From JABMRW01 sp964396965 (GTDB taxonomy: Bacteria > Chloroflexota > Dehalococcoidia > Dehalococcoidales > BS750m-G39), in the NCBI GenBank assembly GCA_964396965.1, contig CAYNGD010000019.1, positions 1 to 35,692 on the forward strand: a stretch of DNA of 35,692 nt, written 5' to 3'. Positions 1 to 6,655 of this stretch are shown one piece after another (the first letter of the stretch is position 1; every line of letters starts with the position of its first letter). The position numbers and the translations under genes are program-made. The notes under the pieces were generated by a model. It was given only the letters and a program-made list of their open reading frames with translations, was not told where the DNA came from and searched no databases.

Positions 1-292
1 GCTCTTTTTCTCGGGCTACTGCCTTTTCGACGCTGTGTCCGCAGATTGGGCAGAACTTATGGCTTTTCCCCAGTCTCGCTCCGCAACTCGGGCAGCAGAG
101 CTCTACACGAGCCTTCAGATGCTCGATGGTGACCGTACCTTGCTCAAAGTCTATGTCCTCGACCTTCAAAGCCAGTGCCTCGCTAATACGGCAGCCCAGT
201 CGGAAAAGCAGCCTGATGAGCAGGCGGTCCCGCAGATTGGTGGCTGCATTTTCTAGCAGCGTTATCTCTCCCGGTTCAAGATAGGCTTTCAT
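1..292 (-). CDS. Tyrosine recombinase with inserted zinc ribbon (partial, runs off left edge)
   Basis: Open frame with no stop from an ATG at 292 to the window edge, 97 residues visible. The segment GCRISEALALKVEDIDFEQG is the start of a phage-integrase catalytic domain, with the first catalytic Arg at residue 35. Where these enzymes normally have the beta-hairpin carrying the catalytic Lys, this one has a Cys4 zinc ribbon: CPSC (C67, C70) and CPIC (C81, C84). The protein lacks the N-terminal SAM-like core-binding domain or begins late, so it may rely on the upstream recombinase. Its start overlaps the preceding small gene by 17 nt, which suggests translational coupling. The fold is clear; the remaining catalytic residues (HxxR, H, Y) lie outside the window, so activity cannot be judged. 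Confidence 0.75.
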   Translation of the reverse strand, partial: MKAYLEPGEITLLENAATNLRDRLLIRLLFRLGCRISEALALKVEDIDFEQGTVTIEHLKARVELCCPSCGARLGKSHKFCPICGHSVEKAVAREKE

Positions 293-482
293 TTGTAGGC
301 GTTTCCGCAGAATCCTTTATTCGGCGCTTAGCCTCGAGGTATCTTCGCTTCACGGTATCCCGGCTAACATATTCACCAGTCAACTCGCGATATACTTCGG
401 CCATCTTCGACCAGCCGAGATTCTGGACATCACGCAGGCGCAAAACTATCGCAAAATCCACAGAGAGTCTTGGCCTACTCAT
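276..482 (-). CDS. Small HTH-like protein between two recombinases
   Basis: A 68-residue basic protein. The segment around residues 22-50 (LGWSKMAEVYRELTGEYVSRDT, read with a break after YRELTG) reads like a helix-turn-helix of the resolvase or sigma-like type, followed by KRRYLEAKRRIK. The gene starts in an ATGA overlap with the stop of the upstream recombinase and overlaps the next recombinase start, so all three genes read as one translation unit. From position and size it could be a recombination directionality factor or DNA-binding accessory protein; that role is inference. No close family is recognised. Confidence 0.6.
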   Translation of the reverse strand: MSRPRLSVDFAIVLRLRDVQNLGWSKMAEVYRELTGEYVSRDTVKRRYLEAKRRIKDSAETPTNESLS

Positions 483-1507
483 TCCCTATCCTTTCGGTGG
501 TTAGGACCGGTTTTGCTCAACATCTGGTCTATCTTGTAACCCCTCAGCTTTCTTATACCCATCTGGTCAACCGGGGATAGAGTCTTATCATTTATCAAAG
601 CCTGAGTAGATGCATAGTGCACATACCGACGCACCATCTCGAGGCTATTGTGGCCCAGTATCTGCTGTAATCGGAAAACGTCCCCGCAGTTGTGGATCAG
701 GTAATTGGTGGCAAAGGTGTGACGACACAAATGAGCGTGTAGTCTGGGTATGCTTGCCTTCTTACCCCAGCGTTTGATCAGTAATTTGACGGCGTTGGCT
801 CGTAATGGCTTACCATCGAGGGTGAGGAGGAGATAGTTATCGGCTTTGACCAGGGGTTCTGGACGAAAGTGAATAATATACCGCCAGAGCACTTTCTGTG
901 CCGATGCGCCAATAGGTACTATTCTCTCCTTACTTCCCTTGCCCATGACTTTCAAATAGCCTTGCTCAACATGGGCATCTTCGAAACGTAAGCCGCAAAG
1001 CTCACTGAGTCTGACCCCAGTATCGAGCATGACTATCAGGATAGCTATATCACGGCAGCCAATAGCAGTTAATGGATTTTGACAGTCCACTAGCTGGTCT
1101 ATCTCGGCACTGGTGAGTGGCTCAATAAGATTTGTTGGAACCCTCGGAAGCTTAAAATTACTGAGTAGATTGTCAATCATATAAGCTTCTCTAAATAGCC
1201 AGGAGGAAAAAGCTTTTAAAGCTCTAACCTTGCCCTGTACTGTGTAGGGAGACATGCCTCTTTCCTGCTCATAGACCACAAAATCTCTTGCCGTTTCGAT
1301 ATCAAACTCGGAAAGTACCCCTCTGCAACCTTTTGATTCGAGAAATCTGGCGAAGTCATTGAGCATATCCGAATACCAGGCTATTGTCCTTGGCGACTTG
1401 CCCTCAGCCTTGTTAGATTGAGCAAAGTGGAGTATTAGCTTGTCCAGTTCTACCTCAGCCATGTCGATATCCACCCATCTGAGATTTCTCTTTCTAGTTC
1501 TTAACAT
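479..1507 (-). CDS. Tyrosine recombinase / XerC-D-like integrase
   Basis: A complete tyrosine recombinase, which cuts and rejoins DNA through a covalent 3'-phosphotyrosine. The N-terminal core-binding domain (KSPRTIAWYSDML) is followed by the catalytic domain. Counting from the ATG at 1507, catalytic residues are R166 in DTGVRLSEL, a Lys in the GKGSKERIVP hairpin, H259-x-x-R262 in HLCRHTFATN, H286 in LGH and Y295 in RRYVHY, so the active site is intact. The frame extends upstream to a TTG at 1570, but the ATG at 1507 is preferred because AGGCAGG lies just before it; this gives 342 residues. It is the first gene of an overlapping three-gene cassette downstream of tRNA-Lys, a typical integration target. 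Confidence 0.9.
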   Translation of the reverse strand: MLRTRKRNLRWVDIDMAEVELDKLILHFAQSNKAEGKSPRTIAWYSDMLNDFARFLESKGCRGVLSEFDIETARDFVVYEQERGMSPYTVQGKVRALKAFSSWLFREAYMIDNLLSNFKLPRVPTNLIEPLTSAEIDQLVDCQNPLTAIGCRDIAILIVMLDTGVRLSELCGLRFEDAHVEQGYLKVMGKGSKERIVPIGASAQKVLWRYIIHFRPEPLVKADNYLLLTLDGKPLRANAVKLLIKRWGKKASIPRLHAHLCRHTFATNYLIHNCGDVFRLQQILGHNSLEMVRRYVHYASTQALINDKTLSPVDQMGIRKLRGYKIDQMLSKTGPNHRKDRE

Positions 1508-1582
1508 ATACTTGCCTGCCTTTCTTGTGAATTGTCCAGCGGACAAGTAAGAGGGGGTGATACCGGGCAAAATGTCCAGACG

Positions 1583-1714
1583 AATCAGGGTGTCACTTTT
1601 TGGGAAAAAGAAAAACCACCCGGATTTTTGGGTGGTTTTGTCTAGATATGATTTAGCTATGAGTTGACTGGGCTAAGTAGGCCGTGCAGGTCTCGAACCT
1701 GCGACACCCTGATT
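1583..1714. repeat. 12-nt inverted match between tRNA-Lys and recombinase leader
   Basis: AATCAGGGTGTC at 1583-1594 on the plus strand recurs in the tRNA-Lys gene on the minus strand (1703-1714), covering the 3' side of the anticodon stem and the variable region. The two copies are inverted and flank the terminator. The copy at 1583 lies just upstream of the recombinase gene. It could be a remnant att core or a recombinase binding arm. Confidence 0.55.
1604..1639 (-). terminator. Rho-independent terminator of tRNA-Lys
   Basis: On the minus strand the stem ACCACCC / GGGTGGT closes an 8-nt loop and is followed by TTTTCTTTTT. It lies between the tRNA-Lys 3' end and the recombinase, so it should stop tRNA transcription before the recombinase cassette. 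The plus strand also has a short T run, so it may act in both directions. Confidence 0.8.
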
Positions 1715-1750
1715 AAAAGTCAGGTGCTCTGCCAACTGAGCTAACGGCCC
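1678..1750 (-). tRNA. tRNA-Lys (anticodon TTT)
   Basis: Read on the minus strand, a 73-nt cloverleaf: acceptor GGGCCGT pairing with ACGGCCT (first pair G-U), D arm with AGCTCAGTTGGCAGAGC, anticodon stem CCTGA / TCAGG closing the loop CTTTTAA (anticodon TTT), variable loop and T arm GCAGG-TTCGAGA-CCTGC. CCA is not encoded. A terminator follows, and then a recombinase cassette in the same orientation, as expected for an integration hotspot. Confidence 0.93.
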
Positions 1751-1811
1751 TTACAATCTAGTTAGTTTAGCAAATCCAAACCTCAAGCGCAACCTGGCTT
1801 GACATCAAAAC

Positions 1812-1840
1812 TGGACTCTCCAGCCCGTCCCCCTTATAAT
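1812..1840 (+). promoter_or_regulatory. Sigma-70-type promoter for the macrodomain operon
   Basis: TGGACT (1812-1817), a 17-nt spacer and a perfect TATAAT (1835-1840), 20 nt before the ATG at 1861. A GGGGG stretch just before the start codon can serve as ribosome binding site. Confidence 0.65.
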
Positions 1841-1860
1841 AAAAGACTAGGGGGCAACTG

Positions 1861-2421
1861 ATGGATAGGCCAGCCAGAGAATTAATAGTCAATCAGGCGA
1901 AATTAGCCATTATTCAGGGTGACATCACTAAGCAGGCTACCGACGCCATCGTCAACGCCGCCAACTCTGGGCTGATGGGTGGGGGTGGGGTTGACGGCGC
2001 CATTCACCGCGCCGGAGGCCCAGCCATCCTTGAAGAGTGCAAGCAGATCGTGGCTCGGCAGGGGCATCTGCCCACCGGCAGGGCGGTCATCACTACCGGA
2101 GGGAACCTACCGGCAAAATATGTGATTCACACCGTCGGCCCTGTCTGGCGCGGCGGCAATAAGGGCGAGGCGGCCCTGCTGGAAAGCGCCTACCGGGAGA
2201 GCCTGAAGCTGGCCGCCGCTAAAAAGCTGGTCAGCCTTGCCTTCCCTTCGATAAGCACCGGCGCCTACGGCTACCCTGTAGCCGAGGCGGCAGGGATAGC
2301 CGTCAGGACAACGGCCTCATTTCTCCGCGAACAGGCCACCTCGGTCAAAGAGGTGGTCTTTGTCCTCTTTGACCCGGCAACCTACCAAGCCTACTCCTCC
2401 GCCCTTGAGGAGCTCACGTGA
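1861..2421 (+). CDS. Macrodomain protein (ADP-ribose/O-acetyl-ADP-ribose hydrolase family)
   Basis: A 186-residue single macrodomain of the YmdB/AF1521 type. Visible ligand-binding motifs are GDIT (20-23), VNAAN (31-35), the GGGGVDGAIHRAGG loop (about 40-53), VIHTVGP, and SISTGAYGYP, which binds the distal ribose and phosphate. The family binds ADP-ribose and many members remove O-acetyl-ADP-ribose or ADP-ribosyl groups from proteins. It is first in a plus-strand operon with a phosphoesterase, whose GTG start overlaps its stop. No ADP-ribosyltransferase is nearby, so a general metabolite-repair role is more likely than a toxin-antitoxin pair; that choice is inference. Confidence 0.93.
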   Translation: MDRPARELIVNQAKLAIIQGDITKQATDAIVNAANSGLMGGGGVDGAIHRAGGPAILEECKQIVARQGHLPTGRAVITTGGNLPAKYVIHTVGPVWRGGNKGEAALLESAYRESLKLAAAKKLVSLAFPSISTGAYGYPVAEAAGIAVRTTASFLREQATSVKEVVFVLFDPATYQAYSSALEELT

Positions 2422-2873
2422 GGATAGGGGTCATCTCCGATAGCCACATCACCTCATTCGCTGAACTTCCCGGCCGGATAGTGCGTACTCTGGCTGAGGT
2501 GGACCTGATAGTCCACGCCGGGGACTTCGTTGCCGGTGATGTGCTCGACGGCCTGAAGCAGCTGGGGGAGGTAAAGGCGGTGAGGGGCAACATGGACTCT
2601 GATGAGCTCAAGCGGGTCCTTCCCGAAAAAGAGCTAGTAGTAATAGAGGGCAAAAGGGTGGGCATTATTCACGGCTGGGGCGCTCCCGACGGCATTGACG
2701 AGAGGGTAGGGGGGATATTCGAAAACGTTGATATTATTATCTATGGCCATTCCCACCACCCCCAGAACGAGCTCAAAAGGGGCGTCCTTTTCTTTAACCC
2801 CGGCCGGGCCAGGGAGTCCTTCGGCATTTTGACCATCGGCCAGGAGGTCAGGGGAGAGATAATAAACCTTTAG
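2418..2873 (+). CDS. YfcE/MJ0936-type metallophosphoesterase
   Basis: A 151-residue calcineurin-like phosphodiesterase. All metal-site motifs are visible: D8-S-H10 in ISDSH, GD at 35-36 (HAGD), GNMD at 57-60, H85 in IIHGW and GHSHHP (H111, H113). Relatives hydrolyse phosphodiesters such as cyclic nucleotides or model substrates with Mn2+ or Ni2+. The start is a GTG inside a GTGA overlap with the macrodomain stop, so translation is probably coupled. The physiological substrate cannot be told from sequence; the pairing with a macrodomain hints at nucleotide-diphosphate metabolites. Confidence 0.92.
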   Translation: MRIGVISDSHITSFAELPGRIVRTLAEVDLIVHAGDFVAGDVLDGLKQLGEVKAVRGNMDSDELKRVLPEKELVVIEGKRVGIIHGWGAPDGIDERVGGIFENVDIIIYGHSHHPQNELKRGVLFFNPGRARESFGILTIGQEVRGEIINL

Positions 2874-2895
2874 TCAGGAGGATGAAAGCGAGTTA

Positions 2896-3495
2896 ATGAT
2901 GTATCGAGGCTCACGGCCAGTGGCGGTATGGGTCATAATAGGCGTAAATCTGCTGCTGTATATAGTTGTCAGTGTCAACCCGAACTTCTTTGTTAGCTTA
3001 CTGGGGCTGCAGCCAGCCAGCTTCCTGGCTCAACCCTGGACGATAGTGACCAACCTCTTTATCCACGCACCATTTCCCGAAATATGGCATATTCTAGGCA
3101 ATATGATAACCCTCTACTTTTTCGGCATCTTCTTATACCAGCTCATCGGCAGGAACCGATTTCTTCTGGTCTATTTCGCCGGGGGTATCCTGGGCAATAT
3201 CTTCTATCTCCTGCTGGCGCCTTCTCCCTTCTCCATAGCCATCGGCGCCTCGGGAGCGATCTTCGCCGTAGCCGGCGTGCTGGTGGTGCTCATGCCCAGG
3301 CTGAGGGTTCTTCTCTTCTTTATCATCCCGCTACCCCTGTGGGTGGTGGTCCTCGTCTTTTTTGTTATCTGGTCTTTCCTATTTGGGTTCGCCTTTGGGA
3401 CTAATATAGCCTGGCAGGCCCACCTGGGCGGCCTGGTGTTCGGCCTGATAGCCGGCTATTTCTTCCGGAGGAGAATCCGGTACTACTACCGGTGA
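2896..3495 (+). CDS. Rhomboid family intramembrane serine protease
   Basis: A 199-residue polytopic membrane protein with about six hydrophobic segments. The rhomboid catalytic dyad is present: S119 in GASGAIFA and H176 in WQAHLGGLVFG. The family HxxxN motif is H65-ILG-N69. Rhomboids cleave transmembrane substrates within the bilayer. The RRRIRYYYR tail is strongly basic and should lie in the cytoplasm. AGGAGG at 2876-2881 is about 14 nt from the ATG, which is long. It follows the phosphoesterase by 22 nt and is probably cotranscribed. A second, presenilin-like intramembrane protease occurs at 27301-28251. Confidence 0.93.
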   Translation: MMYRGSRPVAVWVIIGVNLLLYIVVSVNPNFFVSLLGLQPASFLAQPWTIVTNLFIHAPFPEIWHILGNMITLYFFGIFLYQLIGRNRFLLVYFAGGILGNIFYLLLAPSPFSIAIGASGAIFAVAGVLVVLMPRLRVLLFFIIPLPLWVVVLVFFVIWSFLFGFAFGTNIAWQAHLGGLVFGLIAGYFFRRRIRYYYR

Positions 3496-3526
3496 CGGGC
3501 AGGGTAGTTTACATAAAATAACCGCT

Positions 3527-4900
3527 TCAGGGGTAGGTGGTCTTCATCGGGCCGGCGGCCAGCATCTCATCAACCTCACGGTTCGACATTGAGTAGCGGA
3601 GGAGAAACTCCTCATCGGAGACCTCGGGGCCGATGCCCATCTGCTGGCGGATTTCTTTAATCGTGGGCTGGGCAATCTCCTTATCCAGGAACTCTTTAGC
3701 CCGGAGATGGCTGGTTATCTTATCCAGCACCTCGGGGTCTAGCGGTACATTGGGCTTGCCGAACCAGCCGGCCACATACTGGAACACGCCGTCGGAGACC
3801 TGCTTGTAGCGCTCGCCGGCCATGATGTTCATGGCGGCCTGGGTGCCGACGAACTGGGAGAAGGGGGTGACCATTATGGGGTAACCCAGCTCCCGGCGTA
3901 CCCTCACCACCTCCTCCAGGACCTCAGCCAGGCGGTTCTCCATTTTAATCTCGGCCAGCTGGCGTTTCAGGGTGGACAGCATCCCCCCCGGAACCTGGTG
4001 CTGGTAGTAATAGACATCGTGCTCCATCGGCGCCCCTATCGGGCGATGCTCCCTCTCGGCAATCATCATGAAGTGGGCCGACATCGCTTCAAGCGCCTCC
4101 TCGTCGGCCTTCACCGTATAACCAAGGTGACGGGCGTTGTGCAGCATGTTCAGCGCCGAGGGCAGCGACGAGCCCTCGGCCAGGGGCGGGACGGCCACGT
4201 GGAAGGTATTTATGCCGAGTTTCATCGCCTCGAGATAGCAGAGGGTGGCCATTCCAGTGTTGCAGTGGGAGTGAATCTCAAGGGGCAGGTTCTTGATGTT
4301 CTTTTGAATTACCGGCACCAGAGTCCGTACCCGGTCAACGGTAAGCAGCCCTCCCTGGTCCTTGAGATAGACCAGGTCAACGTCGGGGGAGCTGGTCACC
4401 TCTCTGGCCTTCTGGGCGTAGAACTCGTCGGTGTGCACCGGGCTGATAGAGTAGGAGAGGGCAATCATCACCTCTTCGATGCCGGCTTCCTTGCACATAC
4501 GGGCAGTGCGGAGGAGGAGGTCGGTCTCGTGGGCGGCGTCCAGTATCCAGACGCGTCTTATGCCGCAGGCCTTTACCGTCTTGAGCACCAGCTCCTGGAT
4601 GGAGTCCGGCATGCGCCTGAAGCCGATGAAACGCCGGCCAGTGGTGCCGAAGCTCAAGATAGAATTGGGCATGGCCCTGGCGCAGAGCCTTATCTTCTCC
4701 CAGGGGTTCTCCTTGTGCCAGCGCACCGATGTCCCCATGCTCACGCTGGCGGCAAAATCGATGGCCCTGAAGCCGACCCTGTCCATCACCGGGGCAATGG
4801 GGAGTATCATGCCTGTCTTAATCCCGGTGGCGTCCCACAGGCTCTGGTTGCCGTCCCTTGTGGTCACGTCAACGAAGTATATCTCTTTATCGCTGCTCAT
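3527..4900 (-). CDS. Biotin-independent carboxyltransferase-like protein (PycB/OadA/HMGL family)
   Basis: A 457-residue DRE-TIM barrel protein of the pyruvate carboxylase subunit B / oxaloacetate decarboxylase alpha family. FVDVTTRDGNQSLWDATG (residues 9-26) corresponds to the metal and substrate motif. KDQGGLL and EIHSHCNTGMATL are the other conserved barrel motifs, and residues from about 300 on match the conserved carboxylase domain. There is no C-terminal biotinyl domain and no AMKM motif, so it needs a separate carrier or has another function. It is the second gene of a minus-strand pair, 26 nt behind the UPF0261 gene. Candidate membrane partners lie about 20 kb away (24043-25436). Confidence 0.85.
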   Translation of the reverse strand: MSSDKEIYFVDVTTRDGNQSLWDATGIKTGMILPIAPVMDRVGFRAIDFAASVSMGTSVRWHKENPWEKIRLCARAMPNSILSFGTTGRRFIGFRRMPDSIQELVLKTVKACGIRRVWILDAAHETDLLLRTARMCKEAGIEEVMIALSYSISPVHTDEFYAQKAREVTSSPDVDLVYLKDQGGLLTVDRVRTLVPVIQKNIKNLPLEIHSHCNTGMATLCYLEAMKLGINTFHVAVPPLAEGSSLPSALNMLHNARHLGYTVKADEEALEAMSAHFMMIAEREHRPIGAPMEHDVYYYQHQVPGGMLSTLKRQLAEIKMENRLAEVLEEVVRVRRELGYPIMVTPFSQFVGTQAAMNIMAGERYKQVSDGVFQYVAGWFGKPNVPLDPEVLDKITSHLRAKEFLDKEIAQPTIKEIRQQMGIGPEVSDEEFLLRYSMSNREVDEMLAAGPMKTTYP

Positions 4901-4926
4901 GGCCCACCTGCCTTAATCCAGAATAT

Positions 4927-6156
4927 TCAGCCGGTATTCTTAAGCCTGATTACCTCCTCAAAGGCATCAACCACCGCCTGGGCGAAGACCGGGTCCTCGA
5001 TGTTGGCATCCACCTCAACCAGCTCAATCTCAGGCTTCAACTTCCCTCTAAGCCCGTCAACAAAGGCCTGAATGCCCTGGGGGTAATAGAACTCGCTGCC
5101 CTCTTTTTCGATGGAGAGCCAGCCCCGCTTGGGGATGAGAAACTTGGTCGGGCCTACCGCTTTGTTGAGCTTGCTGGCGTAGACTCCGGCGATATCCTTC
5201 AGTTCTTCAACACTAAGCCAGACTGTTGCCCGCAGCGCATCCATAAAATAGTGCCGGCGCACCTTAAGCTCGGGGGCAAGCTCTTCGGCGGTATAGCCGG
5301 TGCGGGAAATAGTATCCGACCCGCCCGGGACCACAACCTGCGGGATGCCCTTTTCACCGGCCACCTCCAGCCTTCGAGACCAGGAGATTCGCGAGCCGTC
5401 AAACCTGGCATTAGTTATGCTGGAGGGTACCAGGTCAATGACGGCGCTGAAGAAGCCTTCCTCGATGAGCTTCTCCATGGTTATCTCCGGCGTGCCGATG
5501 GCGTGGAAGGGGATAAGCTCGTACTTTCCCTCCAGCGCCTGGTGGATATAGCGGGCGCAGTTTTCCGTGTAGCCGTAGGTGGACATGGCTACTATCGGCT
5601 TTTCCTCACCGGCATTGTCCGGTGGAATAACACCCTCCACCATACCACATATCGCCCCGGCGGCCCGGCCCAGCTGTTCTTTGAGCAGGTGGTTCAGGCC
5701 TTTAATATCAATCAGGGAGTGCATCAGGGTTATGCCGGTAGGGCCGAAGAGCAGGTTAGTGCCGTGCATGGAGGCGGCGCTGGAAACGATGAGCTTGGGG
5801 ATGTGGTAGGGAATCTCTTTCATAATAGCCGAGGCCATCACGGCACTGCTCATGCCGCCGATGGAAATCATCCCCTCCACCTCCCCCGCCCGGCAGAGGG
5901 CGTCCAGCTTGGCCACCGCCCCCTTAATCATCGTCTCGGTTGCTTCCCGTCTTTCCGAGCACCAGAGCTCCTCTATCCCAGCGCCGGCCGCCCGGGCCAC
6001 TTCATCGGCGGTAATATCCGCCTCAAGCTTAGGCTCCCCCCCGCAGCCGATGTCAAGAATTAAGGGCTGGTGCCCCCGCCCCAGGATGAGTTCCTTGAGG
6101 TAGCCAATCTCTTCGCCTTTGGTATCCAGGGTAGCGATGATAACTATTTTTTTCAA
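4927..6156 (-). CDS. UPF0261 / Tm-1-like ATP-binding protein
   Basis: A 409-residue protein that matches the UPF0261 family along its whole length. The N-terminal Rossmann-like domain begins MKKIVIIATLDTKGEE with a glycine-rich stretch around GGMSSAVMA. The C-terminal TIM-barrel-like domain contains VVPGGSD and a conserved F-x-IP-x-RGWS-type segment (FLIPKRGWLSIE). The plant homologue Tm-1 binds ATP and a viral replicase. Bacterial members sit with carboxylyase or aldolase-type enzymes and their reaction is unsettled. Here it is first in an operon with a carboxyltransferase-like protein, so a step in organic-acid metabolism is plausible but unproven. Confidence 0.85.
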   Translation of the reverse strand: MKKIVIIATLDTKGEEIGYLKELILGRGHQPLILDIGCGGEPKLEADITADEVARAAGAGIEELWCSERREATETMIKGAVAKLDALCRAGEVEGMISIGGMSSAVMASAIMKEIPYHIPKLIVSSAASMHGTNLLFGPTGITLMHSLIDIKGLNHLLKEQLGRAAGAICGMVEGVIPPDNAGEEKPIVAMSTYGYTENCARYIHQALEGKYELIPFHAIGTPEITMEKLIEEGFFSAVIDLVPSSITNARFDGSRISWSRRLEVAGEKGIPQVVVPGGSDTISRTGYTAEELAPELKVRRHYFMDALRATVWLSVEELKDIAGVYASKLNKAVGPTKFLIPKRGWLSIEKEGSEFYYPQGIQAFVDGLRGKLKPEIELVEVDANIEDPVFAQAVVDAFEEVIRLKNTG

Positions 6157-6263
6157 AACTGCTCCGCCTTATCTTCTGATTATAGATACCGCTAACCAGC
6201 TGGAGGAGGCGTTCTTAAGCCGGTAACATGACCTTTTTTAGAATGCCTGGAGCAATCGCCTTG

Positions 6264-6293
6264 ATTATACCATACCACGCCTCTCTCCAACAA
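6264..6293 (-). promoter_or_regulatory. Candidate promoter of the UPF0261 operon
   Basis: On the minus strand, TATAAT (6264-6269) with a weak TTGTTG 18 nt upstream (6288-6293), giving a leader of about 100 nt before the ATG at 6156. The -10 is perfect, the -35 is poor and overlaps the terminator arm. Confidence 0.4.
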
Positions 6294-6322
6294 AAATCCC
6301 GGGCTTTAGCCCCGGGATTTTT
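6292..6322. terminator. Bidirectional terminator after the ftsZ operon
   Basis: A perfect 12-bp stem, AAAAATCCCGGG / CCCGGGATTTTT (6292-6303 and 6311-6322), with a 7-nt loop. It has T tracts in both directions. It lies 36 nt past the last gene of the minus-strand division operon and probably insulates the UPF0261 operon. Confidence 0.85.
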
Positions 6323-6358
6323 GTTTTTAAGACGACCTAACCCTTATACTTTTCGAGT

Positions 6359-6646
6359 TTATCTGTTGGAACAAGCCTCCAGCGAATAGAAAGGAACATT
6401 ATTCTCACGATAGTTCTTTATCGCCCCGCTGGCGGTAAGGCGGGCTAAGGCTCGTTCTATATACGGCCGGTTGCCGTTCAGAGTACGGACAATAGCCAGC
6501 TGACTGAACCGGGTGCGAGGATGCCGCCTCAAAAACTCCAGCACTTGCTGACAGTACGGGTCGCTGTCATACTCATCAAGCGGGGGCTGGGGAAGGTTCC
6601 CCTCGTTGTCCATCCAGGTAGTCATCTTATCGTCTTCCAGACCCAT
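6359..6646 (-). CDS. Small winged-helix-like protein, last gene of the division operon
   Basis: A 95-residue protein not recognised as a named family. Residues 35-90 (VLEFLRRHPRTRFSQLAIV, then a second helix region with ERALARLTASGAI, and NVPFYSL) follow the helix-turn-helix-wing order of MarR/ArsR-like winged helices. The acidic N-terminus (MGLEDDKMTTWMDNEGN) also offers a start at Met8. It begins 9 nt after ftsZ on the same strand and is followed by a strong terminator, so it is cotranscribed with ftsA-ftsZ. A DNA- or protein-binding role connected to division is only suggested by position. Confidence 0.6.
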   Translation of the reverse strand: MGLEDDKMTTWMDNEGNLPQPPLDEYDSDPYCQQVLEFLRRHPRTRFSQLAIVRTLNGNRPYIERALARLTASGAIKNYRENNVPFYSLEACSNR

Positions 6647-6655
6647 TCTATTCAG

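Noticed and set aside
35..256. Plus-strand open frame of 73 codons
   Set aside because: Opposite strand of the zinc-ribbon recombinase; no family resemblance and no ribosome binding site.
1508..1570. TTG start of the complete recombinase at 1570
   Set aside because: Weak start with no ribosome binding site, and the extra 21 residues do not match the family; ATG at 1507 preferred.
1799..1840. TTGACA at 1799-1804 as -35 partner of TATAAT at 1835
   Set aside because: The spacer would be 30 nt; TGGACT at 1812 gives 17 nt.
3998..5071. Long plus-strand open frame opposite the carboxyltransferase gene
   Set aside because: Shadow of a GC-rich minus-strand gene; its residues show no domain, and the minus strand has clear family motifs.
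4858..6063. Long plus-strand open frame opposite UPF0261
   Set aside because: Antisense shadow with low-complexity Gly/His/Arg content.
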